A DNA stretch of 64,000 bases from Symsagittifera roscoffensis (taxonomy: Eukaryota; Xenacoelomorpha; Acoela; Convolutidae), in contig NC_087062.1 of the NCBI RefSeq assembly GCF_963678635.1, forward strand, positions 66,449,415 through 66,513,414. The letters run 5' to 3'. Made by a program: the position numbers and the translations under genes. The notes beneath the pieces are model-generated. The model searched no databases, had not been told where the DNA came from, and saw only the letters and a list, made by a program, of their open reading frames with translations. Within the stretch, counting starts at the first letter, position 1, and each line of letters starts with the position of its first letter. Positions 41,642 through 53,459 of this stretch are shown here, piece by piece.

Positions 41642-42781
41642 AGGCACGAGGTTCGCAGACGATCCTAGATACGGGAAACCCTGCGGGAACACCCAATTGG
41701 CCAAGACCTTGGCAGTTTACGACAGAGCAGATCCAGCTGATGCGAGGGTGGTCATCGTTGCGGGATCGGACTTCGAGGGAACGTCTCCCAAGTTGTTCTG
41801 GCCGGAGACTTTGATATACTCACTGCCAGGAGCTGAGCTGAACCAAATGTTAAATTTGGTGGTAGCAATAAAATCGGAGATGCCTTGCGAGCCCGAGCTA
41901 CTACTGTTTGCGGTAATGAATGACCACCTGCATGCGACGGGGTTTCTTGAGCAGCTCAAGGGTGATGAACCGGCGCCGAAGAGAATCTGGGAAGCTATCC
42001 AGACGTTATTTGCAGCGATGAATGAGGTACAGGAGAACGTTACCTCACGATTTGGTTCCAAGACAAGAGTGGTGTTCACGACGTCCCCCGGGTACGCGAG
42101 CATGCCTCCCGCCCTGCAATTTGTATATGCGGTCTTGATCTTGATAGCCGAGGGGAATGGATGGCGTATCCTGATGGCAGCTCCCAATCGGGAGTTGGAC
42201 CGACGAACTTGAGGCTTCGCAAGTCAGAACTGGCTGCGGCGTGGGCGGATGTGTCCCACGCGTTGAGGGGCTTCTACGAGTTAGCAGACATCCTCATGGT
42301 ATTGGACGAGGTCCTCTTGCTGGAGATATCGAACTTCGCCAGACAACTCAAGCTCAGTCCGGTTATAGGGGACGATCATCCAATAATAACTCACCTGACG
42401 GCCAGCCTGTGGTTTCGAAGCATGGAATTGACTATCACAAGCTCCACCAGTAAATCCAGAGGACCGAGCAATGAAAGAAAGAACGTAGCCGCAATAGAGA
42501 AGCAACTGGAGTCGATGGTGTATCGACTGACACAAGAAAGAGGCAGGTGGCCATTCCTGACACCAAGGTTGGAAAACGCTACGGAGAAGACGAGGGAGAA
42601 TGCTCCACCTCTTGTGAAGCAAATCTGGGATTTTCTTGAGGAGCAGCTGGAAGTGGCCAAGAAAAGTGAAATGACGGCGACCAGGTTCGTCACAGCTGCC
42701 AACGAGGTCAAAATTGGAGGGTTCTGGAGGGAGCACGCAAAGGGTGAGCTGAAGACGAGGAGGGATCACAAGAGTTCTTGA
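41601..42781 (+). pseudogene. Element 2 second SGNH-like domain and following helix-rich region
   Basis: Two overlapping frames (41601-42212 and 42161-42781) cover the second SGNH-like domain. VAGSDFEG stands in the nucleophile position, AVMNDHL matches the Asn block, and VVFTTSPGY follows. As in element 1, the nucleophile serine order is changed (GSD, not GDS), while the Asn-Asp pair is kept. The break is near 42180. The rest matches element 1 around 14050-14600. Confidence 0.8.
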
Positions 42782-45700
42782 GTCCTTGTTGGGGAAAGGA
42801 GTTCATGGCTGGAGTGTTTAGTGCAAAGGAGACTATCTTTGGAGCCTTTGTACAAGAAATCCTGAACATGCCAATCAGCCTGTTGTTGGCACTGTACCTG
42901 GTTTACCCGAGGTACCTATTCAATATGGGTCCAGCGTACATGTTCAGTCCGGGTGTGGAAACACTCCGGATTGACGGGTATCTGGCACTGGTGCTCCTGA
43001 CCCATGGTGAACTGGTGTCATTTCATCGACTAACGAAATATGGGGAGCCCCTGTCGATGGGAAAAACCCACTCGAGCATTGACACCTATTCATATAAGTG
43101 TGCTGCAGGGCTAAAGACGCTGCTAGTGGAGTAACTCCTGATGCATAACCGACACATGACTGGTGAGGAAAAGAATCCAAAGACGAGAGATGAATGAAGC
43201 AAAGTGAATGGGGGCATGCCTCTGTTGACAGACCTGTGCCTGCAATGAGATCGGACCCAATGGGGATAATCCGGGGGCTTGAGGAGGTCGTAACCTGCAT
43301 TTATGGACCGGCCGTGACATACGCGTTTCCAGATCCTCTGGTGACAGCTTATCGCAACTCCGTGACACACTTGAGCCTCATAAGTATACTGGATGGGACG
43401 ACACTCAACTGGTGTCAGCAAGAGGTGCTGAGGGCACAAATGAGCAACACGGTTCTCTTCGGAAAAGTGAAAGATCAAGAATTGATGGTGTACAATTTCC
43501 GAGGACAACTGCAGTGTAGGATGGGAGGTAAACGCGAGGGTCCCATCGAAACTTATCCCAAATTCTGGAACCTAAATCCCCTGACGGCGAGTGGACAAGA
43601 GGTCTTGAGAAGAAGAGCTTCGAGTTGGTGAAGAGGGAGCTAGAGGCAATACTGGAGAAGGAAGTCTTGCCAACAACCATTCCAGAGTTCCCAACGGTAA
43701 GGAGAATGACCCTGGGAATGAACAGTTCCCTGGTGGTCCCGTCCCTGTTCGCGAGAGCAGCAGCGGAAGAGCAGCAGAGGGAATTCACCGATGGCTGGGA
43801 TCTCCTATTCATCGGCTACACTGCAGCGGTATATTTTCACACCTGTGACATGAAAATAAACTCCTGGACGACCCAAGCGAAGAAGATGAGAGGCTCATTG
43901 CCCCCAAAATTCGAGATACGAGAGGTCTTGAGAAAGCTTGAGCGGGCGGATTTGGAGAACATGTTGCCGGTGTGGGACGATGGCAGGATGATCGTGGAAG
44001 AAGGACACATTGCACTAAAGGACGAGATGAAGTTTGCCACGAGAAGATACCGGGCACCTTACGGACTGGAGCAGGTGGAGATGAGACAGGTGGGGAAGGA
44101 GCTGGATGCAGCAGGCCCGTTGTATGTGGCTCTGACGGAACACAAGAAACCAGATCCGACGACACCATCGCCCCTGTCGGTGGGCACCCCTGGAGATAAA
44201 AGAAGCGGCCCCGTAGAAGATCGATTCAGGAGGATCCTTGAGAGGAGAAGAGTCGAATCAGGAGAAGAAAGCATGGATGAGACTCTCAGCGAGGCAGGAG
44301 AAGATATGGAAGTGGGGAACACGCCCGAACCAAAACCATCAGAGGACGAATTCACCACTCAAGAGCTGTTGAAAGACCTGAGCGGAGAAAATTGGGCAGA
44401 CACTCCCACACCACCTCTGACCTCATCTCCCCGTAAAAATCTAGAGTTGCCACTGATGGGTGAGACTTCTAATATGGGAATGATACTCTTGAGCGCAGAA
44501 GAAAGGGAGAAGAATGTCTTCGAGGGAAACAAGACCATGTTCCTAGGCACTCTGGATGAGGACGCTTGGCGAAAATTCTTGAGCGAGTTCAATCGAGAAG
44601 TGGATGGCGAGATCACACTGGATGATTTCAAGGAAGAACTGTGGGACACAGTGGTGAAGTTCGGAGAGCCTGTCCTGATGGGGACGGGTCTGGAGGAGAA
44701 AGCTAGAAGAGAACTGCTGAGCAAGATGGTCGAGTTGAGGAAGGCATCACAGAAGACCAAAGAAGACGAATGTAAAGACAGCTCTACTCTGAAACAAAAA
44801 ACTGCCAATAAAATAATTGAAAGTGTAAGGGGGGATAAGGTCGAAACTAGTACTAAAATGAAAAGTACTAATATCCCTAAGGCTCGAGCAGGGGGGAGGC
44901 AAGAGTTGGAAGGTTTGGATGGAGACAGAGAGGTCGAATCAGTGATGATAACGGCAACGCCCCCAAGGAAAGACGTGAAGTCTCGCAAGAGAAAGAGAGA
45001 GGTAGAAGGGTGGGGTAGTCCTTCGGCGGATGCAGTCTCGGAGAAAAACTTGAAAGAGACGGCCCCCATGGTTCTGGCACGATGGAAGACAGCAGCCTAC
45101 AAGAGTAGCTACGAACCAAGGAAACTGCTCGAGGTAGAAAGAGAGATGGAGGTCCCACCAACTCGACAACGGAAGAAGACTTCAAGCCTCAGAGGACAAA
45201 GGTGAAACGAGGTTCGACGAGCGGGCAGACATGGGAAGTGGACGTCGGCAAAGAATGGGTCTCAAATGAACATCAGGCCACTGGGAAGCAAGTGACTAGC
45301 GATCCTCTCGAGAAGAATAAAACGAGGAACACCTCCCGACCGTGGTGGGTGGCCCTGGAAACATTGAAGGAATTGGAAGACTGCCTAAAGAAACTCGACA
45401 GTGGATTGTCACGCAAACGACGCAACTGGGCTACCCAGCAGAAGGCTGGTATTAACAAATTGGAATTGGGGAGCCATCTGAGGAGAACTTGGCAGAACTT
45501 GTTGAGGGATTACTTTGAAGAAGCGATGAGGACGTCCTCATCGGCGTCGCCATTGATGGTAAATCCCTTTGTTAGAACAGCAGGACAATTGATGTTTGCC
45601 TGGAGCCTGGTGGGGATAGAGTTGGAAACGCTGACCTCGCACGACAAGTTGAAGTTGGGTGGAAAAGGTCTAGAGGTATATCAAACATTGATGCAACACG

Positions 45701-46065
45701 TGGCTAGGGATAACTCAGGCTTGAGCCTGGCAAGGAGGAGAGACGCTACTTGTTTCTTGAGGTAGATAATGTCGGTGATAAGAGCAACTGGGAGCAAGGC
45801 AATGGAAATGAGAGTCTCAACAGTCATCTTGAATGTGTACCAGAGTACTGGGATAGAAAAGGAGGATGGTTCCAGGCAGTCTCTAGAGAGCCACAGGAAG
45901 TTAGATGAGATACGGAGATTCTACAACAAGAAGTTCGAGGAGAAACATGACGTGCACTGGAACTTGGCCTCGTCAGGAGAGTACTTGAAACCCAATAAGA
46001 AGGGAGAGTACCAGTATGTGTCTTCTGGAGTGATGGGGATGGCGTACAACCCTTTCTGGGACTAG
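42778..46065 (+). pseudogene. Element 2 second module: central and basic regions, multiply broken
   Basis: Frames 42778-43134, 43194-43631, 43625-45205 and 45202-46065 match element 1 between about 14620 and 17850. Breaks include a TAA at 43132-43134 in place of a Tyr codon, frame changes near 43190, 43625 and 45205, and in-frame TAGs at 45763-45765 and 46063-46065. Shared landmarks include a hydrophobic helix (SLLLALYLV against LVLALYVTF), acidic and basic linkers and the end GMAYNPF. Function is unknown. Confidence 0.8.
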
Positions 46066-48062
46066 GAAGCCGGAGGCGCTCACAGAAACTACGAGGTGGC
46101 GGAGCTACTAAGTTTCTGGACAGAGAAGATAGTGGAAATAGACACTGTGGAGAGAGAGAGAGACCTAGCTTGGGTTTGATTCTCGAGAAGATAGCAGAGG
46201 TGATAAGTGTACCGCGCTCAAGTAAAAGAGTCGAACTGAAGATGGTTAATGGGAATGGCATGTTAATCACGAACCTGGGAGTGGTGTGGAAATTGCTGAG
46301 ACCCTCCTGGTGCCCACATCCCCACTCGAGCCTGGTCGAAGAAGTCACGGAGCGAGTAAGGCTAGCACCGACGGGAGATGAAGATCTAGCAACGTTGGGC
46401 ATAGTGCACAGACTGATCCTGCCTCAGGTGAAGGAGTCAAGTGAAACGACGAGTAGACTAGGGTCGGTGAAGAAAATGGAGCCGGGCAGTTGTCTTGATT
46501 CGACGTGTGGAAATGGCGAGCACACCTGTGATGGACGGTCGTGCGTCAGGATACAGTCCTTCCAGAAAGAAGATCTAGTCACCTGGTTTGAAGACATTAC
46601 CGAAAGGGAGAAGAGCGAAATACAGATCGTGGCTGAGTGCTACGCGAGTACCACGGTGAACCTAGCAACAACTCTGGGATTCTTCTCGAGAATGTGCAGT
46701 CTCCAGTCACTGGAGAGGCTAGAGTCAGAACACCACTTGGTGACCGCGTTGAGTGTGGAGTCATGGCCCGGGGTGTTGCAGGTAACCCAGAAACACATCA
46801 AGAGCTGGAAGGTTGGACTTGAAGCGGAAATGGGATTTCCCATGAGCGAAGCCTATGGTCTGCCTCTAAATGCGAAGTCCTTAGTGGGGTCAGTGATGGC
46901 CAACCTGTGCGGCAGCCACTACCCACTGCACATGGCGATGGTGGAGGTATCCAGCCAGAGGGTATTGATAGACAAAGCCTTCTCGGTGCCCAAGTGCGTA
47001 AGGTTGGCTCGGATGTCGCATCACTCACACAGGTTGTTGAGAAAAATCCGAGGAACAGTGCCGAGAGAGCAGCGGGATGACTTGAGTGAAATCTGGGGGG
47101 AAGAGCTCTTGAGTTGGAAAGTGAGAACACGAGTGACCACGAGAGGCAAAACGTGATCGGAAAACCGGTGGATGGTGCTCCAAATGTGGAGGAAAACGAT
47201 ACGATACACGAGAAGATGATGGAGCTTGAACCTCTCCTGGAAGCCTCGGGAAAGCGCAACCTTAGGAGTATTGAAATCACACATGGGGAATGCCCATGCC
47301 ACTGTCTGGCACAAACGGTGTGGTATCCGGATCATGCGAATCTCTGCCTGATCTGGGATGTGGAAGAAATCAGGTCGTTAGGACTGCCCGATCATCAGCT
47401 TGGTGGTGAGCACGATGCTGGCTCTACGATGGATTGAAGAAAATGTAACGAAGTATCGGGAATCGAAGACGCCAACGGCAGAGTCGATTTACGCGATAGA
47501 TTACAGCAGGAGACTTGAGTTGTTTGAGACTGCATGCAAGGTATTCGCCATACCAATGGAAGTCAGACACGTATGGAGCCGCATAAGGTTCTTTACTTGG
47601 TTTCGAGCGACGTTAACATCCTGGTTATATATGGTAACGAAGGATCATATGAGGAGATAGCAAAAGGAATATCGACACTTCCAGGCCAAGATAGGACCGG
47701 AAGCCTTCAAGAGACCTCTGCTGACCCACCGAAATGCGATCATGACGGGGTGGAAAAGAGTTGGTAGAGTGTCTAGAAACAACACCAAGGCGAGGGAGTC
47801 GATACTAGAGGAAGACTTGGCGAAGAACGTGAGCCTGAGTCTTCACAGTTCCTTCTGTTTGAACCGAGAGTCGAGAGTGAAGAATTTACCCAATCAAGCG
47901 AAGAGATTGCAGGAGCAAAGAGAATAGATGCGGTTCTATGAACAGCTGAAGGCTTTGGAGGAGATCGTGATTAGCTCCGATGAAGAAGAAGCACTGTTGA
48001 AACAGATCACGGTGTCGAATACATCTGGGTCTGGTACCTCGAAGGCGAAGAACGCGAGCTGA
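46066..48062 (+). pseudogene. Element 2 counterpart of the C-terminal 634-residue region
   Basis: The sequence continues in frame past the TAG at 46063-46065, then in frames 46170-47156, 47114-47437 and 47400-48062. In-frame TAGs lie at 47658-47660 and 47925-47927. FSVPKCVRLARMS, the Cys-rich stretch (CLDSTCGNGEHTC) and HGECPCHCLAQTVWYP match element 1. No stop exists at the position of the element 1 TAG (17886), which shows that the two element 1 frames were once continuous. The final TGA is at 48060-48062. Confidence 0.82.
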
Positions 48063-49297
48063 GCCGGTGGCTCAAATGGAAATTCTAGAGTCTTGAGTCT
48101 TGAGAGGGAAGGGGGCTCGAGGGTGAACTCGGATGAAATCTGGGTTCACCAAAAAGAAATTTAAACAAATGAGATATTGTTATTAATATGTTATATCTAT
48201 TATATAAACCAAAATTCTGCATGACAATTTCCTGATTGAATAGGACAAAAGAAATTTTAAATTATTAGCTTGAAAAGCGAAAACTCACAGGTGCAGGTGT
48301 GTGCAGATTTTGATCGCTGTTTAGCGATAGTGTGAAAATGTTACATGGTTGTGAATTTTGGGGTGTAGATAAATTTAAGTCCGCTGCAAACTTCTGTAAA
48401 TGACCACTGGCACTGTATCTTGAGTAACACTCGGGTTTCTGGAGATTCACTGACAGACGGCAGCACGCGATGAGGACATCGATCTTGAGTCCGGGGAGTA
48501 TGTGCCATTCGGTCATATCTGGAAGTTTGACCTTGAGGAACACGAAAATACGTGGTTTTGGAGTAAATTTTTATTTTTTCAAAAATTCGAATGGAGCCTG
48601 TCATGCTCAGTTTTCTCGCGACAACTGAAAACAGAAAATAAAAGATGAGAACGACCGAATTGACAATTGCGAGAAAGTGACAGAAAAACAGCGGGAAATT
48701 GCTATTCGCAATTTCCAAGATAATAATAAAAACCACGAGAGTAGAGCTGTCCTATCTTGATATAGGAGACAGTGATTACAAACGAAGATCGGAATCTAGC
48801 TAAACCAGAGTGAGCCTTCGGTGGAAAGGTGGACAACCGAAGTGTTCCAATGGTCCAGAACCAAAACTCCATTCTTGAGATAAAACTTATTCGATTAGAA
48901 CTTATTGAATTAAACTTAATTCCCCGATCATTCTCAAGTTGCTTACTAATTTAGTTACCTCTAGTTCTCGAGTGTGCTGCTATGTAAGTACCTAATTTAA
49001 TTTTCTCGAGCGTGTTTTATGATTGTTTTGTTGAGGTAAGGCGAGTTTTAGGTTGATCCATCGGAAATGGATCAATGTTCCACTGTCTAATAAAAAGTAA
49101 CTTAACGAATGTTCCATCCCGGTTTTTAACGGCGTTCAAGTAATTTGGGTATCTCGAGACCTAAGTATGGGGACGTTCTTATTTTCTAGAGTGGGGGATA
49201 TTTTGGTAGTGGCCTTTAAGCTGTAACGGGTTCTAGTCTCATGTCGCAAGCGAACCGAATTGGCTCCGACCGTTTTGAGGTAGAAAAACACAAGAGA
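48063..49297 (+). other. 3' non-coding region of element 2, with motif and hairpins
   Basis: No gene. In order: a G-rich purine run near 48102-48114, a TATATAAACC box near 48198, the GTCCGGGGAG motif (48489-48498) followed by TATGTGCCATTC, a perfect hairpin GGAAATTGC/GCAATTTCC (48694-48716), an AATAAA-like site near 48727 and a smaller hairpin (48750-48767). The order agrees with element 1 from 19838 to about 20962, so this is a homologous 3' region about 1.1 kb long. Confidence 0.6.
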
Positions 49298-49528
49298 TAG
49301 TGTCCCTGACTCTTGAGCCAATGGTTATAGGGCCTATTTTTCTTAGCCTCATATGTGACTGAATTAGGCGACTGTTACATTGTCGACCCGATGTTAGAAA
49401 GACCACCAAAAGAACTGGCTTTGGTAGAGACGGTGAAAAGCATGTAGAGCTCTGTTTAGACGCTGGCCAGTCGTTTTATAGCTTAGCTCTATTTTCCGTC
49501 GATATGTATTTCGGGCGAATGTTACAAC
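49298..49528. repeat. Dispersed repeat, block Y (49298-49380) then block X (49381-49528)
   Basis: The copy of the repeat at 21325-21544 in the opposite block order. Y is about 90% identical; X is more diverged. The right edge TGTTACAACA meets a LINE fragment directly. Confidence 0.75.
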
Positions 49529-49700
49529 AATTGAGTTCAGTTTGTTGAAAATAATTTTCTCAAAAACTTTTGAAATGTTGCATAACAGACTTATGGGGCG
49601 ATATTTCTCATTATTTCCTTTATCACCTTTAAAGATAGGCGATATTTGTCCCACTTTCCAAACTGACGGAAAAACTCCTTTGTTTATGCTTGTTTGAAAT
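49529..49700 (-). pseudogene. Non-LTR retrotransposon reverse transcriptase fragment
   Basis: Minus-strand translation gives VFPSVWKVGQISPIFKGDK and YRPISLLCNISKVFEKII. This is the typical start of a jockey/CR1-type RT domain (positive-factor PIFK, then NYRPISLL). About 55 codons remain. It is cut off at its 3' side by the X repeat and lacks the catalytic motif. Confidence 0.9.
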
Positions 49701-49895
49701 TTTAAAAACAGATTTCACTATCCAAATTGTGCGGAGACTGCCGCTGAGTTAAAAGTTTTTTTTTCTCCAATTATCTATGTCATACTCAAGTTCGATTGAG
49801 AGAATCTGTACAGTAAACTGTGGTTCGTAATTTAAATTGCTTTATTCCAGGTGATAATGATTATCGTCAGTATGAATTAATGTGAGTCGTTGAAA
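49701..49895 (+). other. Upstream region of the RING gene
   Basis: AT-rich sequence that probably contains the promoter and 5' UTR of the following gene. CTTTATTCCAGGTGATAATG at about 49841-49860 could be a 3' splice site of an upstream non-coding exon. No clear TATA box. Confidence 0.3.
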
Positions 49896-50262
49896 ATGAC
49901 CGCAGAAATTACCAATTATGAACACTTTCGGTGTCCCATTTGTTTCTTTATTTTAATTGAACCAGTGTCATTACCATGTAACCACAAACTATGTCTAGCT
50001 TGCTTCGATAAGCAAGTTGAAGAAGTCAACTACACTTGTCCGATTTGTCGACATAGAATTAGTAACTGGGCAAGAACTGTTTCTAGAGAAAACAACCTTA
50101 TTGACGAAGAGCTATGGAATAAAATTCAGAATGAGTTTCCAACGACAGTCAGCGATCACATTCGAAGAAAAATATCGCTGGGTCTTATCTCTGCCAAATG
50201 TCTTTGTTTAACAACTCCTTGTTCTTGTACAATTGGCCCTAAGCACTGCACAGATACTCCAG
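49896..50262 (+). CDS. RNF168: RNF168-like E3 ubiquitin ligase, exon 1 (RING domain)
   Basis: The ATG at 49896 starts MTAEITNYEHFRCPIC. A complete C3HC4 RING finger follows: CPIC, PCNHKLCLAC and CPIC, then RHRISNWAR, the RNF168/RNF169-type continuation. RNF168 is a nuclear E3 that ubiquitinates histone H2A at DNA double-strand breaks. The exon ends at CCAG/GTTAAT in phase 1 and joins exon 2 without frame loss. A short Cys-rich stretch (KCLCLTTPCSC) closes the exon. It lies downstream of the element 2 3' region and is clearly host-like: AT-rich, with introns. RNF169 is the alternative family name. Confidence 0.85.
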
Positions 50263-50323
50263 GTTAATAAATTGAAGGGAAAATTTTTGAAATAATTATT
50301 AAGTAACACCCGATTTTTTTCAG

Positions 50324-50397
50324 AAAAGAAGGCGGTGTCACATATATTTGCACACCCTGGCGAAATTTCTCGGGAGTACCAACTCGAGCTGCAAAAG
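50324..50397 (+). CDS. RNF168: RNF168-like gene, exon 2
   Basis: Acceptor TTTTTTTCAG, donor AAAAG/GTGTGT. It encodes HIFAHPGEISREYQLELQK. PGEI.REYE is the start of the ubiquitin-binding helix region (UMI/MIU1) of RNF168-family proteins, a strong diagnostic feature. Confidence 0.8.
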
Positions 50398-50541
50398 GTG
50401 TGTAGTTCATTTAATGTTCTCTTTAAACGTGGGAAAAACTCTTAAAACGTGGGAAAGTGAACCATTTCGTTTCCGAACGTAATTTAAGCCCTGATTATGT
50501 TGCATTGAGGCTGGATGCAGTTGAACATTTATTTTTATCAG

Positions 50542-50691
50542 GTGCGCGAAGAATACAAACTCGAAAGACAGGAAGAAATGAAAGCTAACGAAGATTTCAT
50601 CCTTGCAAATTTAACTAGTGAAAGCAAAAGAAGGAGGCTCAAAAACTTCCTTCAATTACAACAGACTACACCTGCAGATCAGACAACAACG
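50542..50691 (+). CDS. RNF168: RNF168-like gene, exon 3 (ubiquitin-binding helix)
   Basis: Acceptor TTTTTATCAG, donor ACG/GTAAGT, phase 0 at both ends. It encodes a charged helix (VREEYKLERQEEMKANEDF, then ILANLTSESKRR). This continues the helix of exon 2, as in the ubiquitin-interacting part of RNF168. Confidence 0.8.
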
Positions 50692-50972
50692 GTAAGTACG
50701 GATATTTACGCTTGCGATTAGGAAGCGTTACCAGACTTTTATTTGGGTCAACAACTAGTTTAACAAAATCACTGAATATTTGTGCAGTATTCAATTTTGC
50801 AGCAAACATGCTCAATTTCTTGAAAATTCAAATTTAACTGCTGGGTACGAAAACTAGCAGACGGCTAAGGGACAACCCTCGAATCCGATCAGCACCCTCG
50901 AATCTAGTCAGCACCCTCGAATCCAGTCTATTTTTAAAACCTAAATTAATCAAAAAGTGATCGGCCCATGGG

Positions 50973-51440
50973 TTTGTCGATTTAGTTGCCACCGTCAGTT
51001 TTTTGCTATAAATATATTTCCATTAAGTTGCTTTGAGTGTTATAGCATTTTAAACATCCGACCTAATCGAATTTTGTTTTTTTATGGGTTGTACTTTTAC
51101 CAACTCGATTTGTAACATTTTCATCATTTTTTGTCTTTTTTATCGGCTTAATTAGTTTCCGCTTAATTTATATCGACCTAGTGCCCTCTTATTGCGTCGC
51201 TTGGGGAGCAAACAATGTTTCTGTGTGCGTGCGTATGTTCTCAGGGGAAAAGGGACATAAACGTTTTTGATTAACGTAGAAGTTTTGAATTTTTCTTCGA
51301 CATGAAAGGTTTCTGCTCAGGTATTTTTGGCTTTGTTGCCGCTTGGTAATTATAAATTCAAGTTCAATCAACCATCCGGCGCATCTGGTGGTGAGGTTAT
51401 ACAACTGTTTGAGAGCACATCTGGTGGTGAAGTTATAAAG
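50973..51440. repeat. Intronic dispersed repeat, copy 1
   Basis: GTTGCTTTGAGTGTTATAGC, CATCCGACC and GTGCCCTCTTATTGCGTC run parallel to 52860-53300 in the same orientation, with scattered changes. The end contains CATCTGGTGGTGAGGTTATA, locally duplicated at 51417. Confidence 0.8.
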
Positions 51441-51490
51441 CTGTTTGATGTTGCTTTATCATCAAAACTTAGCAGCTTCCTGGCTCCATC

Positions 51491-51565
51491 GCACTTGGTC
51501 TGGAGGTAATGCAGTGCCTTGAAACCTAATGTCAGGGTTTTCTAGTCCCGGCCGGTCCTTGTTTT
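51491..51565 (+). repeat. Degenerate tRNA-like SINE remnant
   Basis: GGTCTGGAGGTAATGCAGTG resembles an A-box region and is followed by a damaged B box (GGGTTTTCTAGTCCCGG). It shares the GAGGTAATG core with 52729. Confidence 0.3.
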
Positions 51566-51595
51566 TTTGGCGTATTACCACGTTTTGATGGATTA

Positions 51596-52040
51596 GTGAG
51601 CGCTTAAAAATACTAAAAGATTGTTTAATGATAGCGGCTGCGTTTTTCATCTGTTTTCCAGAGATTGAATTTTGCGTATTTCATAAAATTTTGAATTTTT
51701 TTATGACAACTATGTCCTTTGGTGTTTGTTTTCGGATCAATTGGCCTTTTACTGAGTGTTGTTGACTCAGTGGACGCTCGGGAAGCACTGAAAGCTTGCT
51801 TAAGACTAGTGTTTGTGTTTCTCGTCTCTTTCGCTGAGATTGAGTTTTTCGTATTTCCAAACACGTGTTGATTTTGTTTTTATGAAAACCATTTTCTTTG
51901 GTATTTTTTGCATCTAACCATGCCTTGTTGGCTTAGTTGTTGCTTGGAATATACTAAAAGCTTGCTTAATGCTAGTGGTTGTGTGTCTCGTCAGTTTTTC
52001 CTGTTATTGAATTTTTTCCTAGTTTCCTTACACTGAGTTT
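51596..52040. repeat. Tandem repeat, about 170-176 bp, three diverged copies
   Basis: AAAGCTTGCTTAA and the GAGATTGA(A/G)TTTT...CGTATTTC block recur at about 51661, 51837 and 52003. AT-rich and intronic. Confidence 0.65.
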
Positions 52041-52582
52041 CGATCTCACTGACCATTTAGTAGCTTGTAGTTTTACGCTTTCGTTGAATCGCAAGTGATG
52101 CGAAGCTCCGCTTATCCTCTATGTAATAACTGTGTGTTAGCCTCAAAGCTCGCAGGTAGTCAAGTAATATTAGAAGTATAGGCTTTAGGACTATTGTCCC
52201 TCAATTTTCATCTGGCACGAATTTGAGTTTTTTCACGGGTGTTGCAAGTTCCACGAGTGCATAGCACTCACGTGCATGAGCTTACCTCCTTGATATTTTC
52301 TCGGAAGAACGTATGATTTAGCTTGGTGATTGTGATTTTGTCGATGACTCCATCTGTCTTAAAGTTATGTATCAGATGGATGCCTTTTCTGACTTTTTTC
52401 AATTTCCGAAAAATATAATGAAAACGGGAAATTTCAGAAACAGACAACGTTTTGAATTGAGCTTCTGTAGAAGTTGTCTGTTTCAGTGTTTTCCTGTTTT
52501 TTTAACTTAAATGATACAAGTTTTTCAAATGAAACGATGAGGTGTCTCCCAATTTAATCCTTCTGCAATATTAATGTTTTTT

Positions 52583-52603
52583 ACCCTTGCGATAAGCAAG
52601 GGT
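52583..52603. repeat. Short perfect hairpin ACCCTTGC..GCAAGGGT
   Basis: The arms ACCCTTGC and GCAAGGGT are separated by GATAA. The same pattern with other flanks occurs at 53460-53480 and, as CTTGCGAGAGCAAG, at 60742, 62038 and 63549. Confidence 0.7.
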
Positions 52604-52710
52604 ATTGCAATCGGGTGCCAGACCTTTTTTCCCGTAAATAACTTTGTTCACTGGACTCATCTGGATTCCTAGTGGTAGTTTGGTTCATAATAAATTCAAT
52701 TTTTTTTGTG

Positions 52711-52790
52711 TCTCCCAGGCACTAAGCCTAGAGGTAATGAATACACCTGGGATGGCAAAGGTCGTGGGTTCGAATCTGACTAGAGTCTGT
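52711..52790 (+). repeat. tRNA-derived SINE-like unit
   Basis: CCTAGAGGTAATGA (A-box position) and GTGGGTTCGAATCTGAC (B box), then a T run. The stems do not form a good cloverleaf, so this is a SINE head rather than a tRNA gene. Confidence 0.5.
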
Positions 52791-52859
52791 TTTTTTTTTC
52801 AAAAGGTAAATATTCCATTTCAAAGAAAAAGTCGGCCTATTATTTGTCTGCATATGTTT

Positions 52860-53300
52860 TTTCGGCTTGTTGCCACGTCAGTTTTTCGCCGTAAATAATT
52901 TTCTTTTAAGTTGCTTTGAGTGTTATAGCATTTTAAACATCCGACCCAATCGAAATTTGTTTTTTTATGGGTTTTACTTTTACCAAGTCGATTTGTACAA
53001 TTTTCATTTTTTGACTTTTTATCGGCTTAATAAGTTTCCGCTTAATTCAAATTGGTCTAGTGCCCTCTTATTGCGTCTTTTGGGGAGCGAACAATGTTTT
53101 TGTGTGCGTGCGTGTGTTCTGAGAAGAAAAGGGACATAAACGTTTTTATTTAATGTAAAAGTTTCTTTTTTGAATTTTTTTCGACATGAAAGGTTTCTTC
53201 TCAGGTATTTTTGGCTTTCTTACCGCTTGGTAATTTTAAATTCAAGTTTAATTAACCATCCGGCACATCTGGTGGTGAGGTTATACAACTGTTTGAGACT
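52860..53300. repeat. Intronic dispersed repeat, copy 2
   Basis: Second copy of 50973-51440. After CATCTGGTGGTGAGGTTATA it continues into a tRNA-like B box, which copy 1 lacks. Confidence 0.8.
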
Positions 53301-53335
53301 GCAAAGGGTTGCGGTTCGAATCCGGCCGGGATTGT
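53262..53335 (+). repeat. tRNA-derived SINE-like unit
   Basis: GGTGGTGAGGTTATACAACT as A-box part and GCGGTTCGAATCCGGCCGGG as a near-consensus B box, followed by a T run. It is probably part of the larger repeat at 52860. Confidence 0.5.
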
Positions 53336-53459
53336 TTTTTTTGCAAGGTAGAGTTTTTTTTTCAGTCTATCATTTTTCTGGTTGTTTTTGTCGGCTTTGT
53401 TCCGCGGAAATATATATTTTCGGAAATTCGTTTTCTGTCTAGCTCTCTGGAAGCATTGT

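Noticed and set aside
53262-53335. Functional tRNA gene
   Set aside because: Only the B box is good; anticodon and acceptor stems do not pair. SINE-like instead.
52644-53442. Several T-rich open frames of 84-90 residues in the large intron
   Set aside because: They overlap dispersed repeats and SINE-like units, have low-complexity composition and no domains.
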